This document shows, piece by piece, positions 8,293 through 17,452 of a DNA stretch of 48,757 nucleotides. A program made the translations under genes and the position numbers. The notes beneath the pieces are model-generated. The model worked only from the letters and a program-made list of their open reading frames with translations, searched no databases and was not told where the DNA came from. Origin of the DNA: Chloroflexota bacterium (GTDB taxonomy: Bacteria; Chloroflexota; UBA11872; VXOZ01); the NCBI GenBank assembly GCA_012270555.1, contig JAAXIC010000053.1:1-48757 (forward strand), given 5' to 3'. How positions within the stretch are numbered: the stretch's first letter is position 1; every line of letters starts with the position of its first letter.

Positions 8293-9675
8293 CTGTCAAC
8301 CGTACTACCCTCTCGCAAACGTGGCAATCGTCGTCGCAAACGTTCTACCCGCCATTGGATGCAACGTAATGGAACGAACCATTCATCCAAGCCAACCAAG
8401 CAAAGGAGCGACCCCGGAGTGCAATATGCAGATCTAGACGCCAAACCTCTGGCTGAATTGCGAGAGCGTGCGAGAGAACTGGGAATCAGTGGTTACTCGG
8501 TTCTCAAGAAGCACGAACTCGTCAACCGGCTCTTGCAGGCACAATCTGAAGAACAAGGCAACCTCTACCGCACGGGGCTCCTCGAGACCATCGACGATGG
8601 CTATGGATTCTTGCGCCTGCATCGGTATTGGAACACCGGCTGGGCGGAGGACGTCTACGTCGCCCCCACGCAGATCCGGCGCTTGAGTCTGCGCACGGGC
8701 GACATGATCGCGGGCCAAGTGCGACCGCCGAAAGAAGGCGAGAAGTATTACGGCCTGTTGCGGGTCGAGACCGTGAACAACCTCGATCCGGAAGAAGCCA
8801 AGCGCCGCCCGCACTTTGAAACTCTAACGGCGATTTTCCCCGATGACCGGCTGGATCTCGAGACAGCTTCGCGCAGTATCACAGGCCGTCTCATCAATCT
8901 CGTCTCGCCGGTTGGCCGCGGTCAGCGCGGCTTGGTCGTCGCGCCGCCCAAGACCGGCAAGACCATGCTCCTCCAGAGCATTGCCAACGCCGTCATGACG
9001 AATTATCCCGAAGTCCACGTCATGGTGGTGCTCATTGGCGAGCGACCTGAGGAAGTGACGGACTGGGAGCGTAGCGTCGGCGCTGAGGTCGTCGCTTCTA
9101 CCTTCGATGAGATGCCGGAAAACCAAACCCGCATTGCAGAACTGGCGTTAGAGCGCGCGAAGCGGATGGTGGAAGGCGGGCAGGACGTGATGTTGCTGCT
9201 TGACTCGATCACACGCCTGACGCGCGCCTACAACCAAGCCATCCCGCCGAGCGGCCGGACGCTCTCCGGCGGTATCGATCCCGCCGCGATCTACCCGCCG
9301 AAACGCTTCTTCGGCGCGGGCCGCAACGTCGACAACGGCGGCAGCCTGACGATGCTTGCGACGTGTCTGGTCGAAACCGAAAGCCGCATGGACGACGTCA
9401 TCTACGAGGAGTTCAAGGGCACCGGCAACATGGAACTGCGGCTGGACCGCAAGTTCGCCGAGCGCCGCATCTTCCCGGCAATCGACGTCGAGCGTTCCGG
9501 CACCCGACGCGAGGAACTCCTGCTCGAGTCGGAGACGCTGCAGAAAGTGATCACGCTGCGCCGCATGCTCGCGGCCCTCGGCAATACCGAAGGCTACGAA
9601 GCCATGCTAAAGAGATTTGAGCGCACAAAGTCGAACGCGGACTTCCTCGCGCGCCTGAGCAAAGACGCGGTATAG
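8293..9675 (+). CDS. rho: Transcription termination factor Rho
   Basis: Rho is the hexameric RNA-dependent ATPase that ends transcription. Residue numbers count from the ATG at 8359: N-terminal helical Rho-N domain (about 22-62, [20 protein letters not shown]), cold-shock-like primary RNA-binding domain (about 67-142), Walker A APPKTGKT (195-202), Walker B VMLLLDS with the downstream ITRLTRAYN, and the secondary-site region [20 protein letters not shown]. From the ATG the protein has 438 residues, but that ATG has no Shine-Dalgarno sequence. AGGAGG at 8281-8286 sits 6 nt before an in-frame CTG at 8293, and a TGA at 8278-8280 bars anything further upstream. The CTG start adds 22 very basic residues and is my preferred but unproven start. 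Confidence 0.93.
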   Translation: MSTVLPSRKRGNRRRKRSTRHWMQRNGTNHSSKPTKQRSDPGVQYADLDAKPLAELRERARELGISGYSVLKKHELVNRLLQAQSEEQGNLYRTGLLETIDDGYGFLRLHRYWNTGWAEDVYVAPTQIRRLSLRTGDMIAGQVRPPKEGEKYYGLLRVETVNNLDPEEAKRRPHFETLTAIFPDDRLDLETASRSITGRLINLVSPVGRGQRGLVVAPPKTGKTMLLQSIANAVMTNYPEVHVMVVLIGERPEEVTDWERSVGAEVVASTFDEMPENQTRIAELALERAKRMVEGGQDVMLLLDSITRLTRAYNQAIPPSGRTLSGGIDPAAIYPPKRFFGAGRNVDNGGSLTMLATCLVETESRMDDVIYEEFKGTGNMELRLDRKFAERRIFPAIDVERSGTRREELLLESETLQKVITLRRMLAALGNTEGYEAMLKRFERTKSNADFLARLSKDAV

Positions 9676-10009
9676 TCGCGGCGCGCACTTCGCCCGGCGC
9701 GCTTACTCCTAAGTCAATGCGGCTCTTCAGTCAGCAGGCCGCGCGACAGCAGGCTGCGTCGGCGCTGTTTCCACGATCCTGGCTGCCGCATCTCTTGTGG
9801 CTGCTGCTCTTCCTGCCCGGCTGCGCTTTGGCCGATACTCCACGCGCGCTCCTCGCTCTCCAGATCAGTCCGGCCTTGCTGCACGCCGACGGCACTGGGT
9901 CCCTCACGAATCAGTATCACGTCGCCCGTGGATTGGACAGTGCATAGCGACCGCACGTATGGTAATCACGGTGTGAAGGCCGAGAAATCCGCACATACCC
10001 CTAGCCGCT
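9676..10009. other. Region between rho and the kinase gene
   Basis: Shortly after the rho stop two GGCGCGC copies occur about 17 nt apart, with self-complementary GCGCGC cores that could pair, but no U-tract follows. A 76-codon frame at 9717-9947 has a hydrophobic core and LPGC resembling a lipobox, yet it lacks a ribosome binding site and family similarity, so I do not call it a gene. Confidence 0.4.
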
Positions 10010-10987
10010 ATGCCAGTAGACGCAGACTTCTACAAGAACATCATTGAAACGTGCTTTCCTGACATCCAGGTCACGCACATCCGATTCGTGGGCGGTGGGA
10101 CCTGCCGTGTATTCACCGTCAACCACGCGCTGATCTTCCGTTTTCCTCACGGCGGCGGCTCGGTCGATGACGGTGATTCCCTTGAGGATGACGGCGCCTT
10201 CCTCTACCACGAAAAACGTGTCTACGACAGCGTAGCGCCGCTGCTCCCGCTTCCCATCCCGCGCTACCGCTATTTCAGCACCGGTTGTGAGCAGTTCCCT
10301 TACCCGATCGCAGGCTACGAAATGCTGCCCGGCCGCAGTCTGTCAGCGTGTCAGCTTACCTCCCAAGAGCTTGCGGGCGTGGCGCAGCAGATCGGCGAGT
10401 TCCTTTCAGCCCTCCACAGCGTTCCGTTCTCGGCGCTGCCGGCAGAGTTGCAGCCCCCTTCACCGGCGAGCCTCGGACGTTCCAACGCCCGCAGCCTGTT
10501 TCGTCAGGTGGAAGCGCAAGCGTTCCCACTGCTGAGTCCGGCGGACCAGGCCTGGACGAGCCGCCTGTTCCAGGAGATTGACAGCGACTATTCTCTGCGA
10601 GAAATCACGCCCGTATTCACCCACGGCGACTTCGACGGCTCGAACATTCTCTACGATGAATCACGGGGAGCGGTCAGCGGCGTCATAGACTTCGAGGAAG
10701 CCGGACAGAAAGGCGACCCGGCGGTAGACTTTTGTGCGCTGCTCGGGGGCTTCGGCACCGCCTTCCTGGACGCCGCGCTCGATGCCTATACGCTCGGCGT
10801 TTCCGCCGCTATGCGCCGCCGCATTGAACTTCTGGCAAGGCGGATTCTCTTCATCGAGTTGCTCTACGGTGTTCAGGTTAACGACCGCCGCTTCATCGAA
10901 AATGCCCGCCAGCGTCTCCACCGCGCGCGGCACGATATTCACCCCATCGGCGACTGGCTGGATGTCTCCACCAGCGAGACGAGATAG
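10010..10987 (+). CDS. APH-family phosphotransferase
   Basis: A 325-residue kinase-fold protein of the aminoglycoside phosphotransferase/choline kinase group. The catalytic loop is THGDFDGSN with H205, D207 and N212; the metal-binding segment is VIDFEE (D227) followed by GDPAVDF. The N-lobe (VGGGTCRVFTVN, then FRFPHG) fits a nucleotide-binding glycine-rich strand pair. Many such proteins phosphorylate small alcohols or are not resistance enzymes, so a drug substrate should not be assumed. No mobile element lies next to it. The ATG at 10010 has only a weak ribosome site. Confidence 0.85.
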   Translation: MPVDADFYKNIIETCFPDIQVTHIRFVGGGTCRVFTVNHALIFRFPHGGGSVDDGDSLEDDGAFLYHEKRVYDSVAPLLPLPIPRYRYFSTGCEQFPYPIAGYEMLPGRSLSACQLTSQELAGVAQQIGEFLSALHSVPFSALPAELQPPSPASLGRSNARSLFRQVEAQAFPLLSPADQAWTSRLFQEIDSDYSLREITPVFTHGDFDGSNILYDESRGAVSGVIDFEEAGQKGDPAVDFCALLGGFGTAFLDAALDAYTLGVSAAMRRRIELLARRILFIELLYGVQVNDRRFIENARQRLHRARHDIHPIGDWLDVSTSETR

Positions 10988-11121
10988 CGGCCACTGACTC
11001 ACGCCCGCATTAGCAAACCTGCTGCGCCTGCGGTATGGTGGAATCAACGCAAGAGGTCCGGTCAGCGGGCGAATCGGAGCAGTCTCACCTTCCCTATAAA
11101 GAAGCGAGCAGGCAAGCAATC

Positions 11122-12213
11122 ATGACAAGAAGAAAACTACTCGGCCAAGGACTGGCGGTGGCCGGCGTGTACCTGGCGGCGGCGTGCGGCGGCCAATCCG
11201 AAGAAACGACGGAGGAAACTCCCACCACACCTACGACGACGCCAGCCGCGGTTGCAACGCCCGCGACAGAGCAAGCGCCGGAGCAAAAACCTACCGCGGA
11301 TACCGTGACGCTACAAGAATTCCCCGTACCCGGCGGCGCGCATCCCCACGACGTGGCGCCCGTGCCGGAGGCCGACGGCATTGTCTGGTATACGGCCCAA
11401 CACCAAGAAGCCCTCGGTATCTTGAATCCGCTCACCGGAGAGACCCGGCACATTCATCTCGGCAGCGGCGCGCGCCCTCACGGCGTGATCGTCGGACCGG
11501 ACGGTGCACCGTGGATCACCGACGGCGGCCTGAACGCTATCGTGCGCGTGGATCCCGCAACTGAGGAAGTTAAGCTGTTTCCGCTGCCGGAGAGCACCGG
11601 GTACGCCAATCTCAATACGGCAACGTTCGACTTACAGGGTATTTGCTGGTTCACCGGCCAGAGCGGCATCTACGGACACGTAAACCCGCAGAGTGGGGAA
11701 TTACAGGTATTCGAGGCTCCACGTGGGCGCGGCCCGTACGGCATCTGCACCACACCCGACGGCAACGTCTATTACGCCTCGCTGGCGGGAAGCTACGTGG
11801 GGCACATTGATCTCACGACCGGTGACGTCACCGAACTAAACCCACCAACAGCCAACCAGGGCGCACGGCGCGTGTGGTCGGATTCCCAGAGCCGCATCTG
11901 GGTAGCGGAGTGGAATACCGGACAGGTGAGTCTCTACGACTCGCAGGACGGAAGCTGGCGGGAATGGCTGCTCCCCGGCGGTTCGCCCCGCGCCTATGCC
12001 GTCTACGTCGATGAACACGACATTGTCTGGCTCACAGACTTCGGCGCCAACGCACTCGTCCGGTTCGATCCGAGTACAGAGACCTTCGCTGCGTATCCCT
12101 GGCCGGGCAGCGGTGCCGCGGTGCGTCAACTCCTCGGCCGATCCGGCGAGGTCTGGGGCGCGGAGTCTGGCGTAGATGCGCTGGTAGTGGCCCGCACCGC
12201 CATCTTAGGGTAG
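11122..12213 (+). CDS. Tat-type lipoprotein beta-propeller, virginiamycin B lyase-like
   Basis: A 363-residue exported lipoprotein. It starts at MTRRKLLGQGLAVAGVY: the twin-arginine TRRKLL, a hydrophobic stretch and the lipobox LAAAC. A Thr/Pro/Glu-rich linker of about 45 residues follows, then a repeat domain with blades of the pattern 'G.-V-W-T-D--.N-I-R-D-.T-E' (for example APWITDGGLNAIVRVDP and IVWLTDFGANALVRFDP). This pattern is typical of the Vgb/streptogramin-lyase-like propeller family. True Vgb linearises streptogramin B; most relatives have unknown substrates, so lyase activity is not claimed. The frame is open to 11035 but the export signal fixes the start at 11122. The stop codon overlaps a palindromic repeat. 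Confidence 0.85.
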   Translation: MTRRKLLGQGLAVAGVYLAAACGGQSEETTEETPTTPTTTPAAVATPATEQAPEQKPTADTVTLQEFPVPGGAHPHDVAPVPEADGIVWYTAQHQEALGILNPLTGETRHIHLGSGARPHGVIVGPDGAPWITDGGLNAIVRVDPATEEVKLFPLPESTGYANLNTATFDLQGICWFTGQSGIYGHVNPQSGELQVFEAPRGRGPYGICTTPDGNVYYASLAGSYVGHIDLTTGDVTELNPPTANQGARRVWSDSQSRIWVAEWNTGQVSLYDSQDGSWREWLLPGGSPRAYAVYVDEHDIVWLTDFGANALVRFDPSTETFAAYPWPGSGAAVRQLLGRSGEVWGAESGVDALVVARTAILG

Positions 12214-12237
12214 CGCAGGTCTGTAACCTGCGCCTAC
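12210..12237. repeat. REP-2 palindrome between convergent genes
   Basis: GTAGCGCAGGTCTGTAACCTGCGCCTAC forms a long hairpin. It begins at the stop codon of the propeller gene and ends 9 bases before the rnhA stop, a position suited to bidirectional termination or mRNA 3'-end protection. Confidence 0.6.
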
Positions 12238-12245
12238 TGCGAGAT

Positions 12246-12731
12246 CTACGCCTCCGGCAACGGCGTAGGGCGTTCGTACCCCACGTCAATGCACAGTTTC
12301 TCTCCCCGCGCCGCTTGGTTTGCCAGCTCGTCGCAGCGTTCGTTTTCCGTGATGCCGCGATGTCCCGGCACCCATTTGAAGGTCACGCGGTGAGTAGCTG
12401 TGAGGTTGAGCAGCCGCTCCCAAAGATCGGGGTTGGCGGCCCTCCCTTGCTTCCCGCGTTTCCATCCTTGCGCCTGCCACTGTTTCGCCCACCCCTTCTT
12501 CATCGCGTTCACGACGTACTCGGAATCGCTGTGCAGAACTACCTCACACGGTTCATTGAGAGCCTCCAAGGCACGGATGGCTGCCAGGATTTCCATGCGG
12601 TTGTTCGTCGTCTGGCGATACCCGCCGGAGATTTCCTTGCGATACTGCCCAAACAGAATCACGGCGCCATAGCCGCCAGGACCCGGATTCCCAATGCACG
12701 CGCCGTCGGTGTAGATCGTGACATGCTTCAT
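12246..12731 (-). CDS. rnhA: Ribonuclease HI
   Basis: RNase HI (161 residues) cleaves the RNA strand of RNA-DNA hybrids, removing R-loops and primers. The catalytic carboxylates are D9 (YTDGACIGNPG), E47 (NNRMEI), D69 (HSDSEYV) and D134 (ERCDELAN), with the catalytic-loop His H124 in VPGHRG. The basic protrusion of the E. coli type enzyme (KKGWAKQWQAQGWKRGKQG) is present. The length and ATG start at 12731 are normal. It converges with the propeller gene. Confidence 0.96.
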   Translation of the reverse strand: MKHVTIYTDGACIGNPGPGGYGAVILFGQYRKEISGGYRQTTNNRMEILAAIRALEALNEPCEVVLHSDSEYVVNAMKKGWAKQWQAQGWKRGKQGRAANPDLWERLLNLTATHRVTFKWVPGHRGITENERCDELANQAARGEKLCIDVGYERPTPLPEA

Positions 12732-12939
12732 AGAGTTATCTTGTTGCCCAATGCCTGCCGGTGACGTCCAGCTTGATCGCGCGAGTCTCCGCGAATTCTG
12801 AGAAACTCACTCAAAAAGCAAAACAAAAGGAGCATCCCGCTTCCCTGCACTACCAGGAAGAGCAGAATGCCCCTCGCAATCCGATATTGACCTACTAGCC
12901 TTGGTGAGAGCCAACACGGGCTCTCGCTTAGCCGCCGCC

Positions 12940-13236
12940 TCAGCCGGCGGTATCCACGCCGCTTATCTTGAAGCCACGGCGCGCGCCCTCATTCACGTAT
13001 TCCACCGACGCGCCGTCCAGCGCGGCAAACGCCTGCGGGTCCATCACCACGCCGACACCGGCCGAGTCCACCACCTGGTCGTTGTCTTCCACTTCCTGAT
13101 CGAACCCCATGCCGAAGTTCACCTTGCCGCAGCCGCACTCGCTCTGCACAAAGATGCGCAGCTTGGCGTCCGCCAGGTCGTTATCCGTCATCAGCCGCTG
13201 CAACTCAGCCGCCGCCGCATTCGTTACCGTAATCAC
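12940..13236 (-). CDS. IscA/HesB-like iron-sulfur assembly protein, atypical cysteines
   Basis: A 98-residue A-type carrier-like fold starting at GTG 13236 (ITVTNAAAAELQRL), the usual family N-terminus; the frame is open to an ATG at 13281 that would add 15 non-conserved residues. A-type carriers hold Fe-S clusters with one central Cys and a C-terminal Cys-Gly-Cys. Here the central site reads ECGCGKVNFGMGFD (C34 and C36), and the C-terminus is GFKISGVDTAG with no cysteine at all. It therefore probably does not act as a classic cluster carrier. Related HesB-like proteins with this altered pattern exist, but their role is unclear. It stands alone, not in a suf or isc operon. Confidence 0.8.
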   Translation of the reverse strand: MITVTNAAAAELQRLMTDNDLADAKLRIFVQSECGCGKVNFGMGFDQEVEDNDQVVDSAGVGVVMDPQAFAALDGASVEYVNEGARRGFKISGVDTAG

Positions 13237-13390
13237 GTTTTCGCTCTCTTTCTCGTAATCAATCCCAGTGCGCCAGGTCATTAGCGCAACGCACCGGCAT
13301 TATAGCACACATCCCTGCGGCAATTGTCCTTCACTGCGCAAGGAAGCCGCGTCAATGACTCATTACGCGACACTGTAGCAACTATGTCTT

Positions 13391-13750
13391 TGGTGGAGAT
13401 GGGGGAGAGTCGAACTCCCCGTCCAGAGCTGTTCTTCCTGCAACCTCTACGAGCGTAGTCAGCTTTTGGGTTTCATTCCCAGAGCACGAGCAGACGAAAA
13501 CCTCTGGAAACTAGCCTCCGTTTGTCTTTCACAGTCGCCGAAGGCTGGCGGACCGCGGCACCCCGGTTGATAGGTCGCCCAAGCTGCGCTCACCGGAGGA
13601 AGAGCAGGTGGACGTCACAGCTTTATTTAAGCCGCGAGAGCAAATTCGTGCTTGTTGGCACTTAAAAGAGTTGCTACCTGTTTTACGAGGGTGATAGCAC
13701 CTCGGCTCGCAGTTCCAGGCCTCCCAACCCTGTCGAATCCACTCATCCCC
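13391..13750 (-). ncRNA. ssrA: Transfer-messenger RNA (tmRNA)
   Basis: One-piece tmRNA of about 360 nt. Its 5' end GGGGATG pairs with 3' CATCTCC, followed by encoded ACCA, to give a seven-pair acceptor stem with one G-U pair. The 5' end continues into GAGTGGATTCGAC, the conserved tRNA-like block, and the 3' part has the T-arm loop GTTCGACTC. The internal tag frame uses a GCC resume codon at 13657-13659 and encodes ANKHEFALAA, stopping with TAA at 13627-13629. The ALAA end is the recognition signal for ClpXP, which is also encoded in this window. An extended -10 promoter lies just upstream. Confidence 0.97.
13627..13659 (-). other. tmRNA proteolysis tag reading frame
   Basis: Ten codons plus TAA: A-N-K-H-E-F-A-L-A-A. 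With the alanine carried by charged tmRNA the added tag is AANKHEFALAA. It lies inside ssrA and is not a separate gene. Confidence 0.93.
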
Positions 13751-13762
13751 GTCTGCTCCTTA

Positions 13763-13771
13763 AGTATAGCA
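13763..13771 (-). promoter_or_regulatory. Extended -10 promoter of ssrA
   Basis: The minus strand reads TGCTATACT, an extended -10, ending 12 nt before the mature 5' end at 13750, so a short 5' leader would be removed by RNase P. No clear -35 is present. The same nine bases occur at the selD promoter. Confidence 0.45.
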
Positions 13772-13942
13772 TGCCCAGTACCCGACTCCTCTCTTGAATA
13801 CGCAAAAACTCCAGCGAAAGATACGGGTACTGCCATGGCGTCGAGCAACTGAACGGGAATCCGGCGGAGCACAGGTGAGGCGGCGCGGAATAACTAAGGG
13901 CCGCTCATGGCCTTACAGCCTCTCAGGCAAGCAAACCTGCGG

Positions 13943-15205
13943 TCAAGCGCTCTGCGGATGCTGGAGCAGCCCAGCCTCTACCAGATTGCCCGCGGCGTCG
14001 AATTCCCACGCGTACGGAACGTCGAGAATCTCCAGATTCGGATTCTCGCGCGCCGCCGGAATGAGCGCCTCGGAGAAGAGCAAGTACTCCAGATGGAGCG
14101 TGCTGTAGATGCGGACGACCCGGGGCGCAGCAACGTCGGTACAAGCTGATTTGAAGGCCGTCTCGATGGCAACCTTGTCGTTTTCCAGCGTGATAGGAAT
14201 CTTGGCAACGGCCGGGTTGTTGGCGGTGAGAGCGTTCATGTAGAGGTCGTAGTAGTTGATCTTGTCGGCCAGGCGTTTTGTCACGAAGTCGGCGTGGCCG
14301 ATGCCTACTGAATTGCCATGCGATTCCGGCGTCAGGTCGCGTACCAGCACCCGTTTGTAGTTGGGGTGGCGGTCCATGGTCATGCCGCGATTGAGCCCAA
14401 TGACGTTCGGGTCCATCCCCGCGCCGGAGATGTTCTTGCCCATCACGTCGACGATGAGCAGATCAAGCTCGTCAAACGGCACGCGAGGCAGCAGCGTCTT
14501 TGAGAGAGTCTGCAATTCCTTATCGGTCTCGTAGATGTCGTCTGCCAATGCCGCTCTGATGGTGTGCGGCTGGTCATACCCATTCTCCACGACACCCAGA
14601 CCCAGGACGATATTCGACTTTTCGATGGCAACCGCGGCGGCCTGGGGGATAGTCTCCGCCAAGCCGTGGGCGTGCATCTGCTCCGCGCCCTTCTGCTTGC
14701 CGAGACCCACGGTAATCATCTTGCAGAGGCCGCTCTCCACCGGGCCGCGGAAACTGGTGTGGGGCTTCACCCGGGCCACCACAATTACCGCGTCGGCATG
14801 GTAGGCATTGCGATCGAAGTAGACCGTGGCGCCGTTTGCCGTGGTGCCCAAGTCCACCACATCCATCGTGGCGCGCACCTCCGCGCCGGTGGACTCTTCC
14901 GTGATGCCGTAGTCACGCAGCACAGCAGCTTGCCCCTCAGCAATCGCGCCGCCGTGGCTGCCCATGGTCGGCACGATGAAGGGGGTGGCGCCAGCCGCGC
15001 GCACCGCCTCGGCTACCGTGCGGATGATCTCCGGAATACGTGTGATCCCCCGGCTGCCGACCGTAATGGCAACCTCCATACCGGGACCAACGACGTTCTC
15101 CAAGCCCACGCGCGCTAGCTCGGCCTGAATGGAACCGGGCAGGTCTTCAATCTGCTCCGCAGAGAAGCTTTGCCGCACGTGAACCATGCGGGGCAAGTCT
15201 GCCAT
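13943..15205 (-). CDS. LarA-like (lactate racemase N-terminal domain / DUF2088) protein
   Basis: A 420-residue protein with the LarA-type fold pattern. It has an N-terminal strand-rich region (GMEVAITVGSRGI), then PFIVPTMGSHGG carrying a conserved His. The segment RVKPHTSFRGPVESGLCKM follows, with VGLGKQKGAEQMHAHG containing further His and Lys residues. True LarA uses a nickel-pincer cofactor made by LarB, LarC and LarE; none of these is in the window, so lactate racemization is not claimed. Many relatives in environmental bacteria are racemases or epimerases of other 2-hydroxy acids. The ATG at 15205 is plausible, with a weak ribosome site. Confidence 0.75.
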   Translation of the reverse strand: MADLPRMVHVRQSFSAEQIEDLPGSIQAELARVGLENVVGPGMEVAITVGSRGITRIPEIIRTVAEAVRAAGATPFIVPTMGSHGGAIAEGQAAVLRDYGITEESTGAEVRATMDVVDLGTTANGATVYFDRNAYHADAVIVVARVKPHTSFRGPVESGLCKMITVGLGKQKGAEQMHAHGLAETIPQAAAVAIEKSNIVLGLGVVENGYDQPHTIRAALADDIYETDKELQTLSKTLLPRVPFDELDLLIVDVMGKNISGAGMDPNVIGLNRGMTMDRHPNYKRVLVRDLTPESHGNSVGIGHADFVTKRLADKINYYDLYMNALTANNPAVAKIPITLENDKVAIETAFKSACTDVAAPRVVRIYSTLHLEYLLFSEALIPAARENPNLEILDVPYAWEFDAAGNLVEAGLLQHPQSA

Positions 15206-15362
15206 GGTCTTAACTCAATGCACTTGCGTATCAGCTACTATCGCTCTTGGAACCCCAGCCGCGCAGCACAAGCTCCCAGGCCTCGATCTACACCACGCCG
15301 CCACTACCGCGGTAGTATGCAGACTTGCGCCCAACTCGTATACGTTCGCTGCCGCGTAAAGG

Positions 15363-16286
15363 TTAGATCGTCTCCCAGAACGGCGTTGCGCTGTCCAACG
15401 TAAAGATGACCAACTGATTACTGGGCGCCCGCACGTCCGTGAGATTTTCGGCAGTAATGAGCAGGCGGTTATACTGCCGCATGCCCTTCGTTTCGGGCGG
15501 GGCCGTCATAACAATTTGGGAATCGCCATTCGGCGTCACCGTGAGCCACGAGCCGTTATACGTCAGCGGATCTTCGCTCAGCGTATCCAGCACCCACAGA
15601 ATAAGAAACTTATCGCCGTATTCGCGCGGCTGCTTGAGACCGGCAAACGTGATCGAGACGCCTCCATTCACACCTATGCGCACGACCGAACTGACGTCGC
15701 CGCCAAGCTCAGTTGGCTGCAATTGGAAGAGCCTGCCCGGCCGCATCATCATCGGTCGCGCCAGGATGAGCCGAAAAGGCGCATCTTCAATCGCAACCGA
15801 GGGATTCTCTACCATAGCATGCTCTTCGGCGGTGACATAGATCGCCTTGACTGCATCAAACGTTGTATAGGTCCACAGCGTGGCGACACGCGAAATATCG
15901 GAAATGAATGCTCCCCCATTCTCGTACACGATGGTCCCGTTGCGCTCCGCGCCAACCCAAACCACGAAGGTATTGCCGCCAAACGCAGTGGGCCCGGGCA
16001 TGCGCCGGCCGTTGACGAAAATGGCCCCTTTATCGGAGTTTAGCGCCACGTTGACCTCAGCGTTGCCGGCCGTCTCATCAACGACCATGCGCAGCGGCAA
16101 GTCGCGTCGGGATTCCTCCGCCTCAGTGATGGCCCGGGCCTGAGCCGTGGCTACGACATTCGGGTTAGGCGTGGGAACTATCCGCTCACTGTCTGATTCT
16201 TGAACGCCGCAGGCTGCCCCTGCGATGAGCAGAACAAAGCTTAGAATCGCAACCCGGTAAATGAATGGCATCTCCAGCCGTCTCAT
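15363..16286 (-). CDS. Lipoprotein of unknown function
   Basis: A 307-residue secreted lipoprotein. After MRRLEMPFIYR comes a hydrophobic signal (VAILSFVLLIAGAAC) with a lipobox Cys near residue 26, then a low-complexity linker (SERIVPTPNPNVVATAQARA) and a beta-rich extracellular part. The ATG is preceded by a strong GGAGGG at 16289-16294. I do not recognise a domain; the first mature half has an ordered strand pattern around 'GAIFVNGRRMPGP', with another segment at 'GSWLTVTPNGDSQIV'. It is not part of an obvious operon. Confidence 0.75.
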   Translation of the reverse strand: MRRLEMPFIYRVAILSFVLLIAGAACGVQESDSERIVPTPNPNVVATAQARAITEAEESRRDLPLRMVVDETAGNAEVNVALNSDKGAIFVNGRRMPGPTAFGGNTFVVWVGAERNGTIVYENGGAFISDISRVATLWTYTTFDAVKAIYVTAEEHAMVENPSVAIEDAPFRLILARPMMMRPGRLFQLQPTELGGDVSSVVRIGVNGGVSITFAGLKQPREYGDKFLILWVLDTLSEDPLTYNGSWLTVTPNGDSQIVMTAPPETKGMRQYNRLLITAENLTDVRAPSNQLVIFTLDSATPFWETI

Positions 16287-16647
16287 GGTCCCTCCTGTAT
16301 TCTCGAGTACAGTGCCCCGGCATGCTGCGCTACGTAACGCGCGTTAGTATCTCAATAACTGGGCTTCGTATTCCAATGGTATGCGAACAATCCGATTATC
16401 ACAAGTCCACGAGCAACGCTCGCGGCAGCCTGCCAGCCGCACCCGTTTGCAATCCGCAGTTCGACGTTTGCAGTTCTCGCTTGCTACGTTCTCCGTCCGT
16501 CTATTCCTGCCGGCCACTCAGTTTTTGCGTTGATCAATCGCCGTAGCCGCCATAGCCGCACCTACTGCACAAGAGCATAGCACACTCCAGAAGGGATGAG
16601 AATTGTATAATGACAAGAAAGTCGTTGTTCTCCCCAGGATCGGCGCT
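16287..16647. other. Divergent intergenic region
   Basis: No gene is supported. It separates the leftward lipoprotein gene from the rightward C4 zinc-ribbon gene. A TATAAT at 16606-16611, without a good -35, is the likely -10 for the rightward gene. Confidence 0.4.
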
Positions 16648-17358
16648 ATGCCACCACTCGCTTTTGGGCGCTTACAGCATCTCCAAGAGGTCGATCTTCA
16701 ATTGGATGCGTTTCGCGCCGAGGTCAAGCACATTGAAACTACCCTCGCCGATCACGGCGACATCGAAGCGGCGCGCCGCACGCTTGCAGCACTCCAAAAG
16801 GTGCAGGAGCAGACGAGCACCACCTTGCGCGACGCTGAACTCGCACTGGCGACCCTGACCACCGAAGTCGAGGAAAAGTCCAAACGCCTCTATAGCGGAA
16901 CCGTGGTAAGTCCCCGGGAGTTGGAGGCCTTGCAGGCCGACATCGCGCAGCTCATGCAACAACGCTCCGTGCGCGAAGACCACGCCCTCCAGGCCATGGT
17001 TGCGGCTGAAGAAGCCGAGAACGCGCGAGACGAGCAGCGGGACGGCCTGGAATCGCTGGAAGCAACCTTTGCCACTCTGGAGAAAGAATACAGCGCTCGG
17101 TTGCAAGAACTGGCAGTCGAGATTCCGGCGCGGGAAGAGGAACGTACGGCACTTGCGGCTCAAATCGACCGCACTTTGCTCACGCAGTACGAATCATTGC
17201 GGGCACGCCTTGGCGACCGGGTCCTCGTGCTTGTTTCCCAAGGCCGCTGTACGTTCTGCCACATCGCGCTGCCGGATACCCAACTGCGGCGCGCCCAGCA
17301 GAATCAAGAAATCGTCTATTGCGATAGCTGCGGCCGCTTGCTGTATACGGCGCTCTAG
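16648..17358 (+). CDS. C4-type zinc-ribbon coiled-coil protein (DUF164/CdsZ type)
   Basis: A 236-residue protein: a long antiparallel coiled coil (about residues 8-180, heptads such as FGRLQHLQEVDLQLDAF) and a C-terminal zinc ribbon with CTFCHIALP and YCDSCGRLLY (two CxxC pairs about 40 residues apart). This is the conserved DUF164 family, found near nucleotide and RNA metabolism genes in many bacteria and thought to bind nucleic acids or act as a scaffold. The ATG at 16648 fits the family N-terminus and lies about 36 nt after a TATAAT. A TTG at 16603 is open but would overlap that -10 element. Confidence 0.85.
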   Translation: MPPLAFGRLQHLQEVDLQLDAFRAEVKHIETTLADHGDIEAARRTLAALQKVQEQTSTTLRDAELALATLTTEVEEKSKRLYSGTVVSPRELEALQADIAQLMQQRSVREDHALQAMVAAEEAENARDEQRDGLESLEATFATLEKEYSARLQELAVEIPAREEERTALAAQIDRTLLTQYESLRARLGDRVLVLVSQGRCTFCHIALPDTQLRRAQQNQEIVYCDSCGRLLYTAL

Positions 17359-17452
17359 CTACACCGGGGACTGCGGGATTGCCGCGCCCTCATGGCTGAA
17401 CGGCGCGACGAAGGTGTCGGCGACGCACGTGTCGCAATGAACTGCGAATAGG

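Noticed and set aside
8243-8437. 64-codon frame overlapping the rho leader and start
   Set aside because: Could be a leader peptide, but it runs out of frame into rho and has no SD of its own.
9717-9947. 76-codon frame with a hydrophobic core and LPGC
   Set aside because: Resembles a short lipoprotein signal, but no Shine-Dalgarno sequence, no mature domain and an equally long frame on the other strand.
13627-13872. 81-codon frame covering tmRNA
   Set aside because: It is the tmRNA tag frame read through upstream structural RNA, not a protein gene.
16287-16647. RNA gene in the lipoprotein/zinc-ribbon gap
   Set aside because: No conserved RNA motif or strong hairpin was seen.
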